Assembly: GCA_001939145.1 (NCBI GenBank)
Contig: LSRX01000177.1
Coordinates: forward strand, 229,839 to 293,838
DNA length: 64,000 nucleotides
DNA from: Symbiodinium microadriaticum
Taxonomy: Eukaryota > Sar > Dinophyceae > Suessiales > Symbiodiniaceae
Reading direction: 5' to 3'
Position 1 is the stretch's first letter; every line of letters begins with the position of its first letter. A program made the translations under genes and the position numbers. This document shows, piece after piece, positions 1-9,660 of the stretch. Below the pieces are notes generated by a model. That model was not told where the DNA came from. It saw only the letters and a list, made by a program, of their open reading frames with translations, and made no database searches.

Positions 1-533
1 GGTGGTGCTGGTGCAGCCGCAAATTTGCGATTCCATAACGCCCGGTTTCTCCGAAACCATTAAAAAGTAGGTGCGAGAGTCCCTGCTGAGGCACGTCGGC
101 CTCCCAACGGTGCGGACCGGGTCCCGCGACAGCGCGGCGGCTCGGGGGCCGAACGCCGGGTGCGGAGCACGACCCATTAACCGCTCGGGTCAGGAGCAGT
201 GCAACGGCAGACTCAACACCTTGCCTCCCCGGTGCTGGGGGGGAACCCTCTCAGGCCGGGCATGCCCAACGCCGTTTTGTTGCTTGAAGCTGTATACTGA
301 TTGTTGGGCTAGGCGTCTCACCAATTCGTGCAATTGCCGCTCCACTGAGGCCGTGGAGAAAAATTGACTGCGCCGCATGCATCTGCTTTGCAGGTCTTCC
401 TGCTTCTGTGAGGACTAGTCTAGTGGTGCCACAGAGCTGGCTCCAGGTCTGTTGCCTGCACGTGCCTTGCTTGACCATGGCAGACTTGCACCTGCTGCTG
501 TATGCGATAGCCATTGCCATCTTTCCGCAGTAG
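1..533. other. Sequence upstream of the Helitron-like ORFs, no supported gene
   Basis: Short overlapping ORFs occur on both strands but none shows a recognisable domain. The reading frame used by the Rep fragment downstream is closed by a TAG at 531-533, so coding in that frame starts after it. The stretch is GC-rich like the element that follows and may be its decayed 5' part. I could not identify a Helitron 5' terminus here. Confidence 0.4.
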
Positions 534-593
534 TTTCCGGCTCTAGCTGTTTTTCTTTTTGTCTGCCTGAACTGCTCCGGCTGGGCACCTCGC

Positions 594-1319
594 ATGGCAC
601 GACATCCTTCGGAGCGCTGCAGCGGCTTGCTCATTGCCGACGGTGAAGAGCGGCGAGCCTGCATCTTCTCGACGACCGACCTGGGCCGGCCTTCACTTGT
701 GCAACCAGGCCGGCAGCAAACGTCCTGCTTGTTCTGCTCGCGGACATTGCTGACCCAACGTTTGGGCAACTCTCGAGGAAAAGGTGTGGTGACAGCTGCG
801 TTGGCTTTTTTCAAGGAACACAGCCCGGAGGATGTGTACACCTGTGCCTCGCAGCGGATTCGAGACCTTGCTGGAGAGGTGGCCTGGGCCGATTGCGAGC
901 AACGTTTACAGCAACATCTGCACAAATGTGGAGCTACAGCACAGGAGCGCAACGCACGTGTGCAGCAACAAGCTAAAGCCCGAGCGCAACGTCGCGGGGG
1001 TGCAGACCCCGCAAACTGGGCGACCTTGCTGGAAGCTCGCCAAACTCAGTTCGATCCCTCGTCGGAAACGATAGCAGTGCATGAGAGATACTGCTCCAGC
1101 GGGCTGCGAACATTGCGGCGAAAATTTCCGGCTATTTACGGTGAGAGTGGACGGCCGGCAGCTGACTGGCAAACCGACCTTGCCAAGGCCTTCACGAACT
1201 TTGCGAATAATTGGTCTTGGCGCATGTGCCGCCTATGCGACCGTATGGTCCCACAGCCATTTGAGCCTAAGCATGTGCGAGCTTCCGGTAGGCTCCAGTC
1301 CACTTTTCCAGCATGCTGA
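594..1319 (+). pseudogene. N-terminal Rep fragment, Cys-rich, ends at in-frame TGA
   Basis: This 241-codon ORF precedes the Rep domain in the same frame. It has Cys pairs such as CLFC and CRLCDR. After the TGA at 1317 the same frame continues sensibly (HCSAGVGYWAPRPSDVPEPL, a Pro-rich run like the segment before the Rep core in Helitrons) up to a second stop at 1398, then runs without a stop into the next ORF. The CRLC pair followed by a Cys at the stop and HC just after it suggests a zinc-binding site cut by the stop. The simplest reading is one ancestral protein with two nonsense mutations; a spliced-out segment around 1317-1400 is possible but I see no clear splice sites. The frame is also open upstream to 534, so the true start is uncertain. 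Confidence 0.55.
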
Positions 1320-1466
1320 CACTGTTCCGCCGGGGTCGGATATTGGGCGCCACGACCCTCCGATGTGCCCGAACCTTTGCGGCGGCTTCCTGATTAGGTC
1401 CTCTCGGCACTGGCCCTTCTCGACGTTTACACGGGCCCCGCCGAGCGTGCGCCCCAGGGCTACTGG

Positions 1467-3725
1467 GTGCACACCAGCTGTGTGCGCTTCAGCTGGAAGC
1501 CGACGTCCGTCGAAGAGCGGCTGAGTGCACTTCCTCGCGCAGCCTGGCGTTCTGGACGCGCCGCTTACACCTGGTTGATTGCTGCGGAGACCTGCCCATA
1601 CCGCGAGTTCCTAAGATCTCACACTGAGTTTCTGCGGCACCGGCAACGTCTTCTGGACCATGGCGACGTGGACGCTGCGGCCCCAGTGCCCTGGTTGCCA
1701 CTCCGCTTTATGGAGACGATCGGCCTGGAATCTGCCATTTGGCCTCATCTCTATTGGGACCGCACTATGTGCGAGACGTACGTTCGCAGCATGGACGCCA
1801 GGCGCCTCGCTCGGGTGGAGCAGCAAGAAGGCCGCGACGAAGATGTGGAGAGCGACGTGGACATGATGGAGGTCGCCGATCAACCCGAGAACGAGCTTGG
1901 GGACTCCGACAGTGGCCGCGAGGCAGAGCCGACAGATGATCCTCGCCAGGACGGCGCCGCGCGCCAAAGCGCCAAGGCCAGTTTCATCGCCAAGGTTTTC
2001 TCCTCCGTGATTGGCTATGGTACCGACCGTGTACTCGCTCACTTCGTTTATGATCTCTGGATGTGGAGCTCTCTGGGTGGGGCCCGCAACGCGGCGCCCA
2101 CGAATCTTCGAGGTGCTTTGGCTGGGCGAAGCTTCTCGCCTCTGTACTGGCGGAACATGCACGCCGGCCTCGTGGACTGCGTGCGCCAGCTCGGCTTCCC
2201 CTCCATGTTCGTGACCGTGGCCCCCTTCGAACTGTCGGCGCCTTACCATCACTGGCTTCAGGATGAGCTTCGCAAGGCCTGCCGCTGCCGCGCGAACCTT
2301 TCGGCGGCGGAGACGTTCCACCTCTCACACCTGCTCTTCCAGACTGCTGAGGGCCTCCTAGCCGGGACGAACCGACAGCAGACGGCCCGGCGGTGTCGAC
2401 GATGGGATCGACACGTCTTGGCGAGTCGTGACCCTGCCGTTTCCAGCGTGCTGGAAATCTTCGGTCGTCTTGAGTTTCAGGACGGCAAACGCAAGCGGCA
2501 GGTGGGCCCAGGTCAATCTTATCATGGCTCCGGGCGTGTCCATTTGCACCTGTTGATCTGGCTCAAGGACGCCGACAGCATCGACTGGCCGCGAGTCGTG
2601 CGGGCAGATATCCCGGATGCGACTACAGAGCCCGAGCTGCACGATCTGGTTCGTGATTCTCAGCAGGACTGGGACGACAGCGCCTGGCCACGGAGGGATG
2701 GTCCCACGATCTTCGACAGTTCAACGGGCGTCCTACACCTCCACCATCCGGCCGATGCCCACGCAGCACATGTCCGAGCCTACTTGCCCGACGTGCTCGG
2801 GGCGCTGCAGTGTCACATGGATGTGCAAATGGGTGACGGCCGTGGAATGTTGTTGCAGTACGCGGCCAGCTACAACGCCAAGTTTAGCGACCAGTTCGCC
2901 ACCGCCTGGCTGAACGAGGAGGCAACAGATTTCCAATTGGCCCGCAAGGTTCTCATGGAGTACCATCCACTCGAACCCGAGATGTGGCTCCAACTCGCCG
3001 GGCAGCAATTTCGCCAGGTCCTCCAGACCGGCGTGCTGCGGCGCGTGGTCGTGCACCCGCCTTGGGCCGGCTTCCCACCGAGCCGCTGGGAATCGCTCTA
3101 CACGACCTGTGCCTGGCGGTCCGAGAGCTGCACGTTTTTGGAATACATGCGACAATGCAACCAATCTGGAGACAAGCGCAAGAACAAGCGCCGCGTGCTC
3201 GTGGCGGCGACGTTGCACTCGCCTCTGAGGGACAGCTACTTCGGGCAGTGGCTGCTGCTCAATGTGCCGTTCCGTTCCCTTACTGACCTGTGGGATGATC
3301 GGGTGGCTCAGGTGCCCGAGGGCTATCGGATGCTCGCCTTGTGCTTGCTGCACCGTCCCGGCTACTGGCGTCGCCTCCGCGACGTACAGCGTGACCTCGA
3401 GTTGGAAGGCCACAAGAACGCTCACATCTGCAACGTCCTGAGCATGCTGGAGGCTCGCACCGCCGTCGTCGACTCCTACCTCTCCGGTCAATTGGTGCTC
3501 GACGTGGACATGCCTCCGCAGCCGGACCTCCTCGCCGCCCCCGAAGTCGGCTACCGTGGAGAACTGGATCCAGAGCAAGCGGTCGTGGTGGAACACGTCC
3601 GGAACATGCTCCGGTGGGCACTGGAGCGCCGGTACCCCGAAGACGCAGACCCCACCCAGTTGCACGACTCCTCGAACGAACTCGCCGCTCTCCTCCACAA
3701 GTGCTGCAGCCCTTTTGCGTGTTAG
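1467..3725 (+). pseudogene. Helitron-like Rep (HUH nuclease) domain protein
   Basis: This 752-codon ORF holds the Rep domain. FPSMFVTVAPFELSAPYHHW (near residues 245-265) resembles the first Rep block. GRVHLHLLIW (near 355-365) carries the HUH metal-binding pair. LLQYAASYNAKF (near 460-471) has two Tyr with the Y-x3-Y-x2-K spacing of Helitron Rep; these tyrosines would be the covalent nickase residues. An acidic linker (near 120-170) separates the N-terminal part from Rep. The C-terminus (LDPEQAVVVEHV onward, near 700) looks like the start of the PIF1 region, so coding sense continues almost to the TAG at 3723 before the frame changes. In-frame sense continues upstream of the first ATG to the TAG at 1398, so this ATG is probably not the original start. 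Confidence 0.7.
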
Positions 3726-4882
3726 GGCCTGCCGGGTCGGGCAAGAGCACCGCGCTGGAGGTGGCCATCCGGCGTGCAGCGGAAGCCGGCGCCAACGTTG
3801 GAGTCGCCTGTCCTACCGGCATGCTTGCGAGTGCTTACCGCGAAAAATTCCCGGGCTTGGATGTCGACACCCTGCACGGCATGTTTCTGTTACACTTTCC
3901 TCAAGAGCAGACATGGGATTGCATGGCAAGCTTCGACCTGGTCGTCATCGACGAAGTAGGCCAACTTTCCCGGACCACCTTCGAGCGCATTCTGTGGCTG
4001 TGGGACAATGCCGACCGCCGACCGGCCTTGGTGTTCGTTGGCGACTTTCACCAGCTACGAGGCATGGATCCCACCAGGGCCTCAGACAGCCCTCGCTGGC
4101 AGCGCGTCGTCAAGCGCCACTTGCAGACGATGCGACGTTGCAAGTGTTCCGCGTTGCGCTGGAAGCTGGAGCTTCTGCGCACCACCAAGCCCTCCAAGGA
4201 TCAGCTGCTCCGCCTCCTGCGCGGGCATCGCGCGATGCCGGATCGTGGCCCCGGCGTCAGTCCCGAGCCGACAGAGTTGGACGTCCAGGGCATGCTGGGG
4301 GAAACGCCGCACACCTTGTTCCTGACCATCACTCGCCGCAACGCCGCGCTCCTCAACGACCTTGCCGTCCGGGCCCTCTACGGTGATGCCGAGCCGCTCT
4401 GTTTCGTGCCAGGAGACTATGAAAGCAACGTGGACAACTACGACCGCTTCGGCCAGCTCGTGGATTGTGCGCCGCTTCATCTCCCTATTTATGCGGGCAT
4501 GCGAGTGACCCTCACCCGGAACGTGCAGAAGGAGCAGAACTTCGTCAACGGCATGCGGGCTGTCGTGCTTGCGGTGCAACGCTCCTCCGTTTTGGTTCAA
4601 ACACACTGCGGCGACGTCATCTCCGTATTTCCCTACACGGACGACGAGATTCTGATCGCAGGGCAACAGCGAAGAGTCACCTACTTGCCGCTCCGGCTCG
4701 GGTACGCAACGACTTTGCAGAAGATCCAAGGAGCGACACTTGAGCACATCACAGTCTGGCTGGACGTCCCGAATGTAGAGGCCGCGGCCTATGTGGCGCT
4801 GTCCCGTGTGCAATACGACGAGAACTGGCGTTTCATGGGGCATGTCACGAGACATCACTTCACCCCGGCCTCGGGCGTCTGA
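3614..4882 (+). CDS. PIF1-family 5'-3' DNA helicase domain of the Helitron-like element
   Basis: A 422-codon frame with a full set of SF1B helicase motifs: Walker A GPAGSGKST at residues 38-46, the CPTG block near 66-69, Walker B VVIDE at 110-114, FVGDFHQL (motif III) at 141-148, a TRRN block midway, then LGYATTLQKIQGATLEH and AAAYVALSRVQ (motifs V/VI) near the C-terminus. The product would hydrolyse ATP and unwind DNA during rolling-circle transposition. Residues 1-30 are probably not coding in this frame, because PIF1-like sense there runs in the Rep frame instead; the natural junction is near 3700-3720. Size and motif order are normal for the family. The domain itself has no internal stop, so it decayed less than the N-terminal half or joins Rep by frameshifting. 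Confidence 0.8.
   Translation: MGTGAPVPRRRRPHPVARLLERTRRSPPQVLQPFCVLGPAGSGKSTALEVAIRRAAEAGANVGVACPTGMLASAYREKFPGLDVDTLHGMFLLHFPQEQTWDCMASFDLVVIDEVGQLSRTTFERILWLWDNADRRPALVFVGDFHQLRGMDPTRASDSPRWQRVVKRHLQTMRRCKCSALRWKLELLRTTKPSKDQLLRLLRGHRAMPDRGPGVSPEPTELDVQGMLGETPHTLFLTITRRNAALLNDLAVRALYGDAEPLCFVPGDYESNVDNYDRFGQLVDCAPLHLPIYAGMRVTLTRNVQKEQNFVNGMRAVVLAVQRSSVLVQTHCGDVISVFPYTDDEILIAGQQRRVTYLPLRLGYATTLQKIQGATLEHITVWLDVPNVEAAAYVALSRVQYDENWRFMGHVTRHHFTPASGV
3710..3716 (+). promoter_or_regulatory. Slippery-type heptamer at the Rep/helicase frame change
   Basis: In the Rep frame the codons read AGC CCT TTT GCG TGT TAG. The heptamer C CCT TTT fits the X XXY YYZ rule for -1 ribosomal frameshifting in the right register. 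A -1 slip here gives SPF-CVLGPAGSGK, which leads directly into the Walker A motif and bypasses the TAG. GC-rich sequence follows, but I see only a short 4-bp stem and no obvious pseudoknot. An ordinary one-base indel in a dead element would give the same frame change. Confidence 0.35.
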
Positions 4883-5975
4883 GTGACCCTTCACCCATTA
4901 TAATTAATGTCTCGTTCGCTTGCCGAAGCTCCGCCCTTTCATACATAAGGCTAGCTACTAGCTTGTAACGAACGCAGACTGCACTAGGCTAGCGCCGCTT
5001 ATGGCCAGCCTACGTACAAAATTAAACCAGCAACACGCAAAAGAAGGCAAGTTGGAGGGATGAGACTCGGTGATGCAGCCGACCGGCGAAGTTTGAGATC
5101 TGCACAGCTCGACCGCTGGTCCGCGAAAACAGCATGCTCGCAAATAGTTTGCTGCAAGCTCCTCTCATGTTTGTGCTCATCGCTTGTCGTGACATCATGC
5201 TCAACCGCTCTGTTTGTCGTGGCTCACAGGAAGGTTCATGCTGTGCTGCATGCCTGCTGCCCGACCGCGTCCGGTCCTCAGCTTTTTTTTTGCCGACCAG
5301 GTCCCTGATGGGATGACTTGTGGCAAGACCGAGAAACTCATCTCCGTTAGAGCAAGAATGAGTCGTTAGAGGACGAGGCTTGGAGGCATGGCCGGACCAG
5401 TTTAGTAGCCGACCTGGGAGCTTCGAGCCCTCTGCATTAAATCCGTACACATAAACAAATATTTAGCGCACTGATAGCACGTAGTCGCTGCATGGGTGTC
5501 AGCTCGGTTCCCGCATGATGTACTGATCAGTCTTCGCTATATTTCGATGGTCGTGCGCTGACCCGCCCCTGCCCGCCCTGTTGTCCCGCGCTCTATCTGG
5601 GCCCTTCCTAACTCCTCCCCCTGGCCTCCCTCTCTGGCGCTGCCGCCCCTGGCCCCTGGCTGCTTCTCCGGCCCTTCCTGGCCCCTCCCCCTAGCCCTCC
5701 TTCTTTGGCGCGCCTCTTGACTGCCCTGCTCTGTCCTAACTGCCCTCTTTGCTTGCAAACCTTAAGAACGATTTTGAAAGAAAGAAGAAAACCATAGAAT
5801 GAGTTTAGAGCTAAACCCTAAAAGGAATAGGTTTGGGTGGTTTGGCCGCCTTAGACGGCGTGGGGTGGGAGAGTAAAAAGGAAGAGCCCTCGATATTCAG
5901 GCTCCAACAGCAATCGTTAAATCACGATACACTCGAAAATGCACTATCACTGAATATTTCCGCCTATGCGCCATT
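4883..5975. other. No gene; transition to repeat-rich DNA
   Basis: Mostly unique sequence with no convincing ORF. A near-palindrome (about 4947-4964, built on GCTAGC/CTAGCTT) lies 65 bp after the helicase stop. It could be a Helitron 3' hairpin, but no clear CTRR end follows it. From about 5560 the plus strand becomes C/T-rich. The first telomere-like tandem copies start near 5985. Confidence 0.4.
5565..5755 (+). repeat. C/T-rich imperfect tandem duplication
   Basis: Two copies of a roughly 80-bp C/T-rich unit are recognisable: both read GGCCCTTCCT, then an ACTCC or CCCTCC block, then CTTTGGCGC or CTCTGGCGC. The minus-strand ORF of 73 codons across it (Arg/Gly/Gln-rich) is a composition artefact. 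A related phrase recurs near 8345-8385. Confidence 0.5.
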
Positions 5976-6122
5976 CAACGGCAAACCCTAAACCCTAAAC
6001 CCTAAACCCTAAACTCTAAACCCTAAACCCAAACCCGAAGCCTAAACTCTACAGCAAACCGTAAACATCCCGAAACCCAGGGTCTGACACCCTCCACCAC
6101 CCATTGCCCAAGTGTATATCAG

Positions 6123-6203
6123 GACCCTCTTTGTACCCTCAAATGGGGGTATATGGTCCCAAATTAAGGGCATTTAGGGTCTAATAGAGGGTAGATGGAG
6201 GGT
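6123..6203. mobile_element. Hairpin element family B, copy 1
   Basis: About 81 bp beginning GACCCTCTTTGTACCCTC and ending GATGGAGGGTC, so the ends are inverted (GACCCTC/GAGGGTC). The same sequence with two substitutions recurs at 6690-6771. A mobile origin is inferred from the second copy sitting inside another element. Confidence 0.6.
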
Positions 6204-6555
6204 CTGGGTATCTGGACCTACTTCCACAATGGGACCCTTAGGAAGAATCCTAAAGCCTTTTAGTCTAAACCCTGCAGACCGAAGCCGAAAGTCGAAGTCT
6301 GGAAAGAAGCCGTAAAGAGTATAATAAGAAGCCCCAAGCAGCCCGATTCGCGCTTATAAAGCCTAAGCCCACAACCCTAAACCCCGAAACCCAAAACCCT
6401 AAAACCCCCAGATCCCTAAACCCTAAACCCCTAAACCCCAAAACCCTAAAACCCACCCAAAAAAAACCCTAAAGGCTAAGCTGTGAGTCTGTAGCTGCGC
6501 TCCGGTGTCCCATCCGAGGATGCTTCCTCGTCGTCCTGGACCTCCTCTTCCTGTT

Positions 6556-6588
6556 TACCCATAGGCCCCTAAGTAGTTCCTTTTTTTA
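6556..6588. repeat. Half hairpin, family A left arm
   Basis: TACCCATAGGCCCCTAAGTA plus the following TTCC-T run matches the left arm of family A, but is followed by TTTAGGG repeats, not by a loop and right arm. It is probably a truncated copy. Confidence 0.55.
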
Positions 6589-6630
6589 GCGTTCGGTTTA
6601 GGGTTTAGGGGTTTAAGGGTTTAGGGCTCC

Positions 6631-6816
6631 ACCCATAGGCCCCTAGTTAGTTCCTTTTTTGGGCTTCATATTAAGAATCCTATAACCGGGACCCTCTTTG
6701 TACCCTCAAATGAGGGCATATGGTCCCAAATTAAGGGCATTTAGGGTCTAATAGAGGGTAGATGGAGGGTCTAGGAAGGCAATCCCAAAAAGGAACTACT
6801 TAGGGGCCTATGGGTA
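6631..6816. mobile_element. Hairpin element family A, interrupted by a family B copy
   Basis: The left arm (CCCATAGGCCCCTAGTTAGT) is at 6632-6660 and the right arm (ACTACTTAGGGGCCTATGGG) at about 6795-6814. The two arms pair as a hairpin. The loop is split by 82 bp of family B (6690-6771). Without it the loop matches the intact copy at 16587-16679 (AAGAATCCT then AAGGCAATCCC). Confidence 0.7.
6690..6771. mobile_element. Hairpin element family B, copy 2, nested in family A
   Basis: Nearly identical to 6123-6203 and located in the loop of a family A hairpin. This nested position is direct evidence that B inserted after A. Confidence 0.65.
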
Positions 6817-6979
6817 CAGAGCGTTGAAGGCTCTCAGCTCCTTGTAAAAGGGCTCCCTTATGGGTTCCGTAGGGGCTTCTATATGGCTTCTACAACGGCT
6901 TGCGTGGTTTAGTGTTGATGGGTGATGAGGGTTTTGGATGTTTTGGGGGGGTATAAGGTTCTATAAGCCCTAACCCCCC

Positions 6980-7036
6980 CATGTACCTAGTATCTAGAGC
7001 CCCTACGGCTCTAGGGCCGTATATCGTGGGCACTCG
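6980..7036. repeat. Short repeat family H, copy 1
   Basis: Contains GTACCTAGTATCTAGAGCCC and a small palindrome around CCTACGGCTCTAGG. It is related to 7962-8022, which shares GTACCTA, TAGAGCCCCTA and TATAT at the same spacing. Confidence 0.35.
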
Positions 7037-7452
7037 GAGGATTAGGGAAGGCTCTTTTGTGTTGTTCTTGTGGTTTTCAGGGTGTTCAGGGCTTTAGGGT
7101 GTAAGCTTCGAGGCGATGGTTTCGGGGTCTAGAGTCTAGGGGATACGGTGTTCGGGTCTAGGCGTTAGGGGTTTAGGGGTTAGGGGTTTAGGGGTTTGGG
7201 GTTTAGGGCTTTAGGGGCTTTAGGGGGTTTAGGGTTTAGGGGTTTGGTAGTTAATAGGGTTTAGGGCTGAACTTAAGGGTTTAAGATCCTAAAGCCCAGA
7301 CCCTAAACCTGCGTTCTACGGTTTTCGGCCTGCAGCCACAAGTCAGGTCGGCTGAGGGATGGGCGTTTCGAGCCCGACAGGGCCGAAGGATGGAATCCAA
7401 AAGACTTGTAAGCGGGGTTTAGGGTTTAGGGTTTAGGGTTTAGGGTCTTACT

Positions 7453-7556
7453 TACCTATAGCCTCCATTGTGGTTCCTTTTTGGGGTTAACTTTTAGGAT
7501 CCTTATTATATCATTGGTTCAACCAAAAAAAGGAACTGCAATGGAGACTATAGGTA
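7453..7556. mobile_element. Hairpin element family C, copy 1
   Basis: 104 bp from TACCTATAGCCTCCATTG to CAATGGAGACTATAGGTA. Arms of about 30 bp pair almost perfectly. The core AGGATCC sits in the AT-rich loop. It is bounded by TA on both sides, as expected for a TA target duplication. Confidence 0.75.
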
Positions 7557-7961
7557 AAATCGGAGTAGAGAGGAATAGAAGAATGAAGGTTGGGTCCCTG
7601 GATGAAAGGGGCAGTCATTTGTTTAATATATGCTGGGCACATCTGGTCTAAGGCTTCTCGACGTTAGGAGTGCCTTCTTTACGGATCCTTGACAAAGGAT
7701 CTTACTGCTTCGAGCCCCATCTGCTGATCCCTCCTTTTCTGCAACTCCGATTTTCCAACTAGGAAATAGGGTGAGTCTGAGTAGGGTTGCATACTTTGGG
7801 GTTAGCCCGAAACCCTAAACCCCAAACCCTAAAGTTAGCGCTTCACCAAGCCGTCCACTGGTCAGGGTCCTCATCATCCTCCTCGTCGTCATCACCTCAG
7901 GCGGAAAGCTGCGGTCCAAAATGCCAAACTGCTTAGCCGCAGCCTGTCCCAAACCCTGCAG

Positions 7962-8022
7962 GTACCTACTATACAGGGTACTAGAGCCCCTAGTGCCCTA
8001 TATAGTCGGTACCCGGAAAGTT
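7962..8022. repeat. Short repeat family H, copy 2
   Basis: GGTACCTACTATACAGGG with inner TAGAGCCCCTAGTGCC and outer GGTACC ends. Partner of 6980-7036. Confidence 0.35.
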
Positions 8023-8473
8023 AGGGTGTGGTGGGAAGTTGCTGGGGTTTACCGGCGCAGCGGGTCGGAGTCTCGCGTCAGCCCATCTTCGTGAGGACCG
8101 GCAAGCTGACCTCTGTCAGCCAGCCCGCCAGTCCTTTTTATTGAAACGCGGACTTGGATGCTGCATCCTATGAACCTCCAAAAAAACGTCAAATCCGAAT
8201 CACTATCAGGACGAAGACCGGGGCTTTCTTGAGAGATGCGGATTCTCTGATCTCCCATGCAAGTGAACCTTCCTTCACGCAGTTCACTCTCAAGGACTGC
8301 AAGAGCTCCTTGTGGGTGACCGTTTCTCGGACCTCCCACCCTCGCTTTTCTGACCCCTGCCTGCTCTCTTTTGACTGCCCTAAAGCCTAAACCTTAAACC
8401 CTAAACCCTAAACCCTACCCAACTCCTCCCCGCACCCTTTACACCCGCGGGGACCGCTGCGAAGGTCAGACTC

Positions 8474-8578
8474 TACCTATAGTCTCCATTGTAGTTCCTT
8501 TCTTTGGTTTAACCAATTATATATTAAGGATCCTAAAAGGCAACCCCAAAAAGGAACTACGATGGCATCGTATAGGTA
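8474..8578. mobile_element. Hairpin element family C, copy 2 (loop reversed)
   Basis: 105 bp from TACCTATAGTCTCCATTG to a diverged right end TATAGGTA. The loop (AAGGATCCTAAAAGG) is in the opposite orientation to the copy at 7453-7556, so the element inserted in the other orientation. The right arm has lost several pairs (GATGGCATCG). Confidence 0.7.
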
Positions 8579-9359
8579 CTCCCACATCGACCCAAATCCG
8601 ACGTCCAAACCGTGCCATGCTTCCGTTGATACTGAGGCGGTGATAGCTCGGTAGAGCGACCACAAGCTACACAGCAAATATCATGCGCCCACCCCTAAAA
8701 CCTAAATCCTAAACCCCTAAACTCTAAACCCTAAACCCTAAACCCCTAAACCCCTAAACCCCTAAACCCCTAAACCCTAAACCCCTAAACCCCAGGTTTG
8801 AAACCTGAAACAATCGGGCCCCCGCCGTTGTAGTGCTCGATATCCTCCTCCTGCTGCTCAGAAATCAGAGTTAGGCAAGGGGCCGGTACCACAAAGAAGA
8901 AACTTAATTAGAGACTCGGGTTTAGGGTTTACATGGGGGTTTAGGGTTCACATGGGGTTTAGGGCTTAGGGGGTTAGGGCTTAGGGGGTTGAGGGGTTAG
9001 GGTTTAGTGTCTAGGGCCTGGCCGCTGAAGCCTCTTTGCAGTTTGTGGCATCTTCGACATCTTCGCCGAAGATACGGCCTAAACGATTGCGCCCCATCAT
9101 GCCCCAACCTTCCTGCATGGAACCCTAAACCCTAAACCCTAAATCCTATACTCTAAAGTCTAAACCCTATACCCTAAACCCTATACCCTAAACCCTAAAC
9201 CCTGAACCCTAAACTCCTAAACCCTGAACGGAGCATGCAGAGGTGGCTGCAAGCTTAAGGAACAAACCCGAAAGGATCACCCATGAATCCCCACTTCCGC
9301 TCAGAATCCGAGGCCACAGCCGAAACGGGCAGCGCCCGGCCGTCTTTTAGAAGTCCTAA

Positions 9360-9459
9360 AGAGCCCAAATACCCCTTAATTAAGGGATATACCTTAAGTT
9401 CTAAGGGGCTTAGTATTATGATTTAAGGTATATTCCTTAATTGAGGGCTATTGGGCTCT
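9360..9459. mobile_element. Hairpin element family L (100-bp palindrome)
   Basis: Starts AGAGCCCAAATACCCCTTAA and ends ATTGGGCTCT. The arms pair over about 38 bp, including CTTAATTAAGG/CCTTAATTGAGG and ATACCTTAA/TTAAGGTAT. No second copy of the same family was seen in the window. Confidence 0.6.
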
Positions 9460-9660
9460 CTGGGTCCGAGTCCCAAATTCTGCGAACACTGAGACCGCAA
9501 GTCTCTAAAGCCGCTCAAGTCATGGGGTTTAGGGCCAAGTTTAGGGTTTGCTTAGGGTTTAGGGGCTTAGGGCCAAGTTTAGGGTTTGTGGTTTAGGGGT
9601 TCAGGGTCAAGTTTAGGGTTTAGGGGTTTAGGGCCAAGTTTAGGGCTTAGGGTTAAAAGG

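Larger units (their letters stand above)
534..4882 (+). mobile_element. Decayed Helitron-like element: Rep (HUH) plus PIF1 helicase
   Basis: Three plus-strand ORFs together encode the Rep-helicase layout of Helitrons: Cys-rich N-terminal part, Rep domain with an HUH motif and two tyrosines, then a PIF1 (SF1B) helicase. Helitrons are rolling-circle DNA transposons; Rep nicks and joins single strands through tyrosine and the helicase unwinds DNA 5' to 3'. The first two ORFs share one frame and are split by stops at 1317 (TGA) and 1398 (TAG); the helicase lies in the -1 frame. GC content and codon use differ from the AT-richer surroundings. No terminal TC, 3' hairpin or CTRR end was found, so the limits are those of the coding part. 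PIF1-like genes fused to Rep are the Helitron hallmark; a host PIF1 gene is less likely because of the HUH region. Confidence 0.75.
5985..9660. repeat. Telomere-like repeat zone 1 (CCCTAAA/TTTAGGG) with hairpin elements
   Basis: Blocks of degenerate 7-mer repeat occur in both orientations: CCCTAAA at about 5985-6035, 6370-6470, 8390-8420, 8700-8795 and 9120-9230; TTTAGGG at about 6598-6630, 7150-7265, 7418-7445, 8930-9005 and 9525-9655. Spacer variants such as CCCCTAAA and TTTAGGGG are frequent. Between the blocks lie hairpin elements, listed separately. No gene is supported; the 8049-8390 ORFs on both strands have no domain. Confidence 0.8.

Noticed and set aside
4883..5000. Helitron 3' end (hairpin plus CTRR)
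   Set aside because: A near-palindrome is present near 4947-4964, but no convincing CTRR end or AT target could be placed.
8049..8390. ORFs of 96 (minus) and 78 (plus) codons
   Set aside because: Protein-like composition on the plus strand (PPKKRQIRITIRTKTGAFL), but no family, start or splice support, and both strands open.
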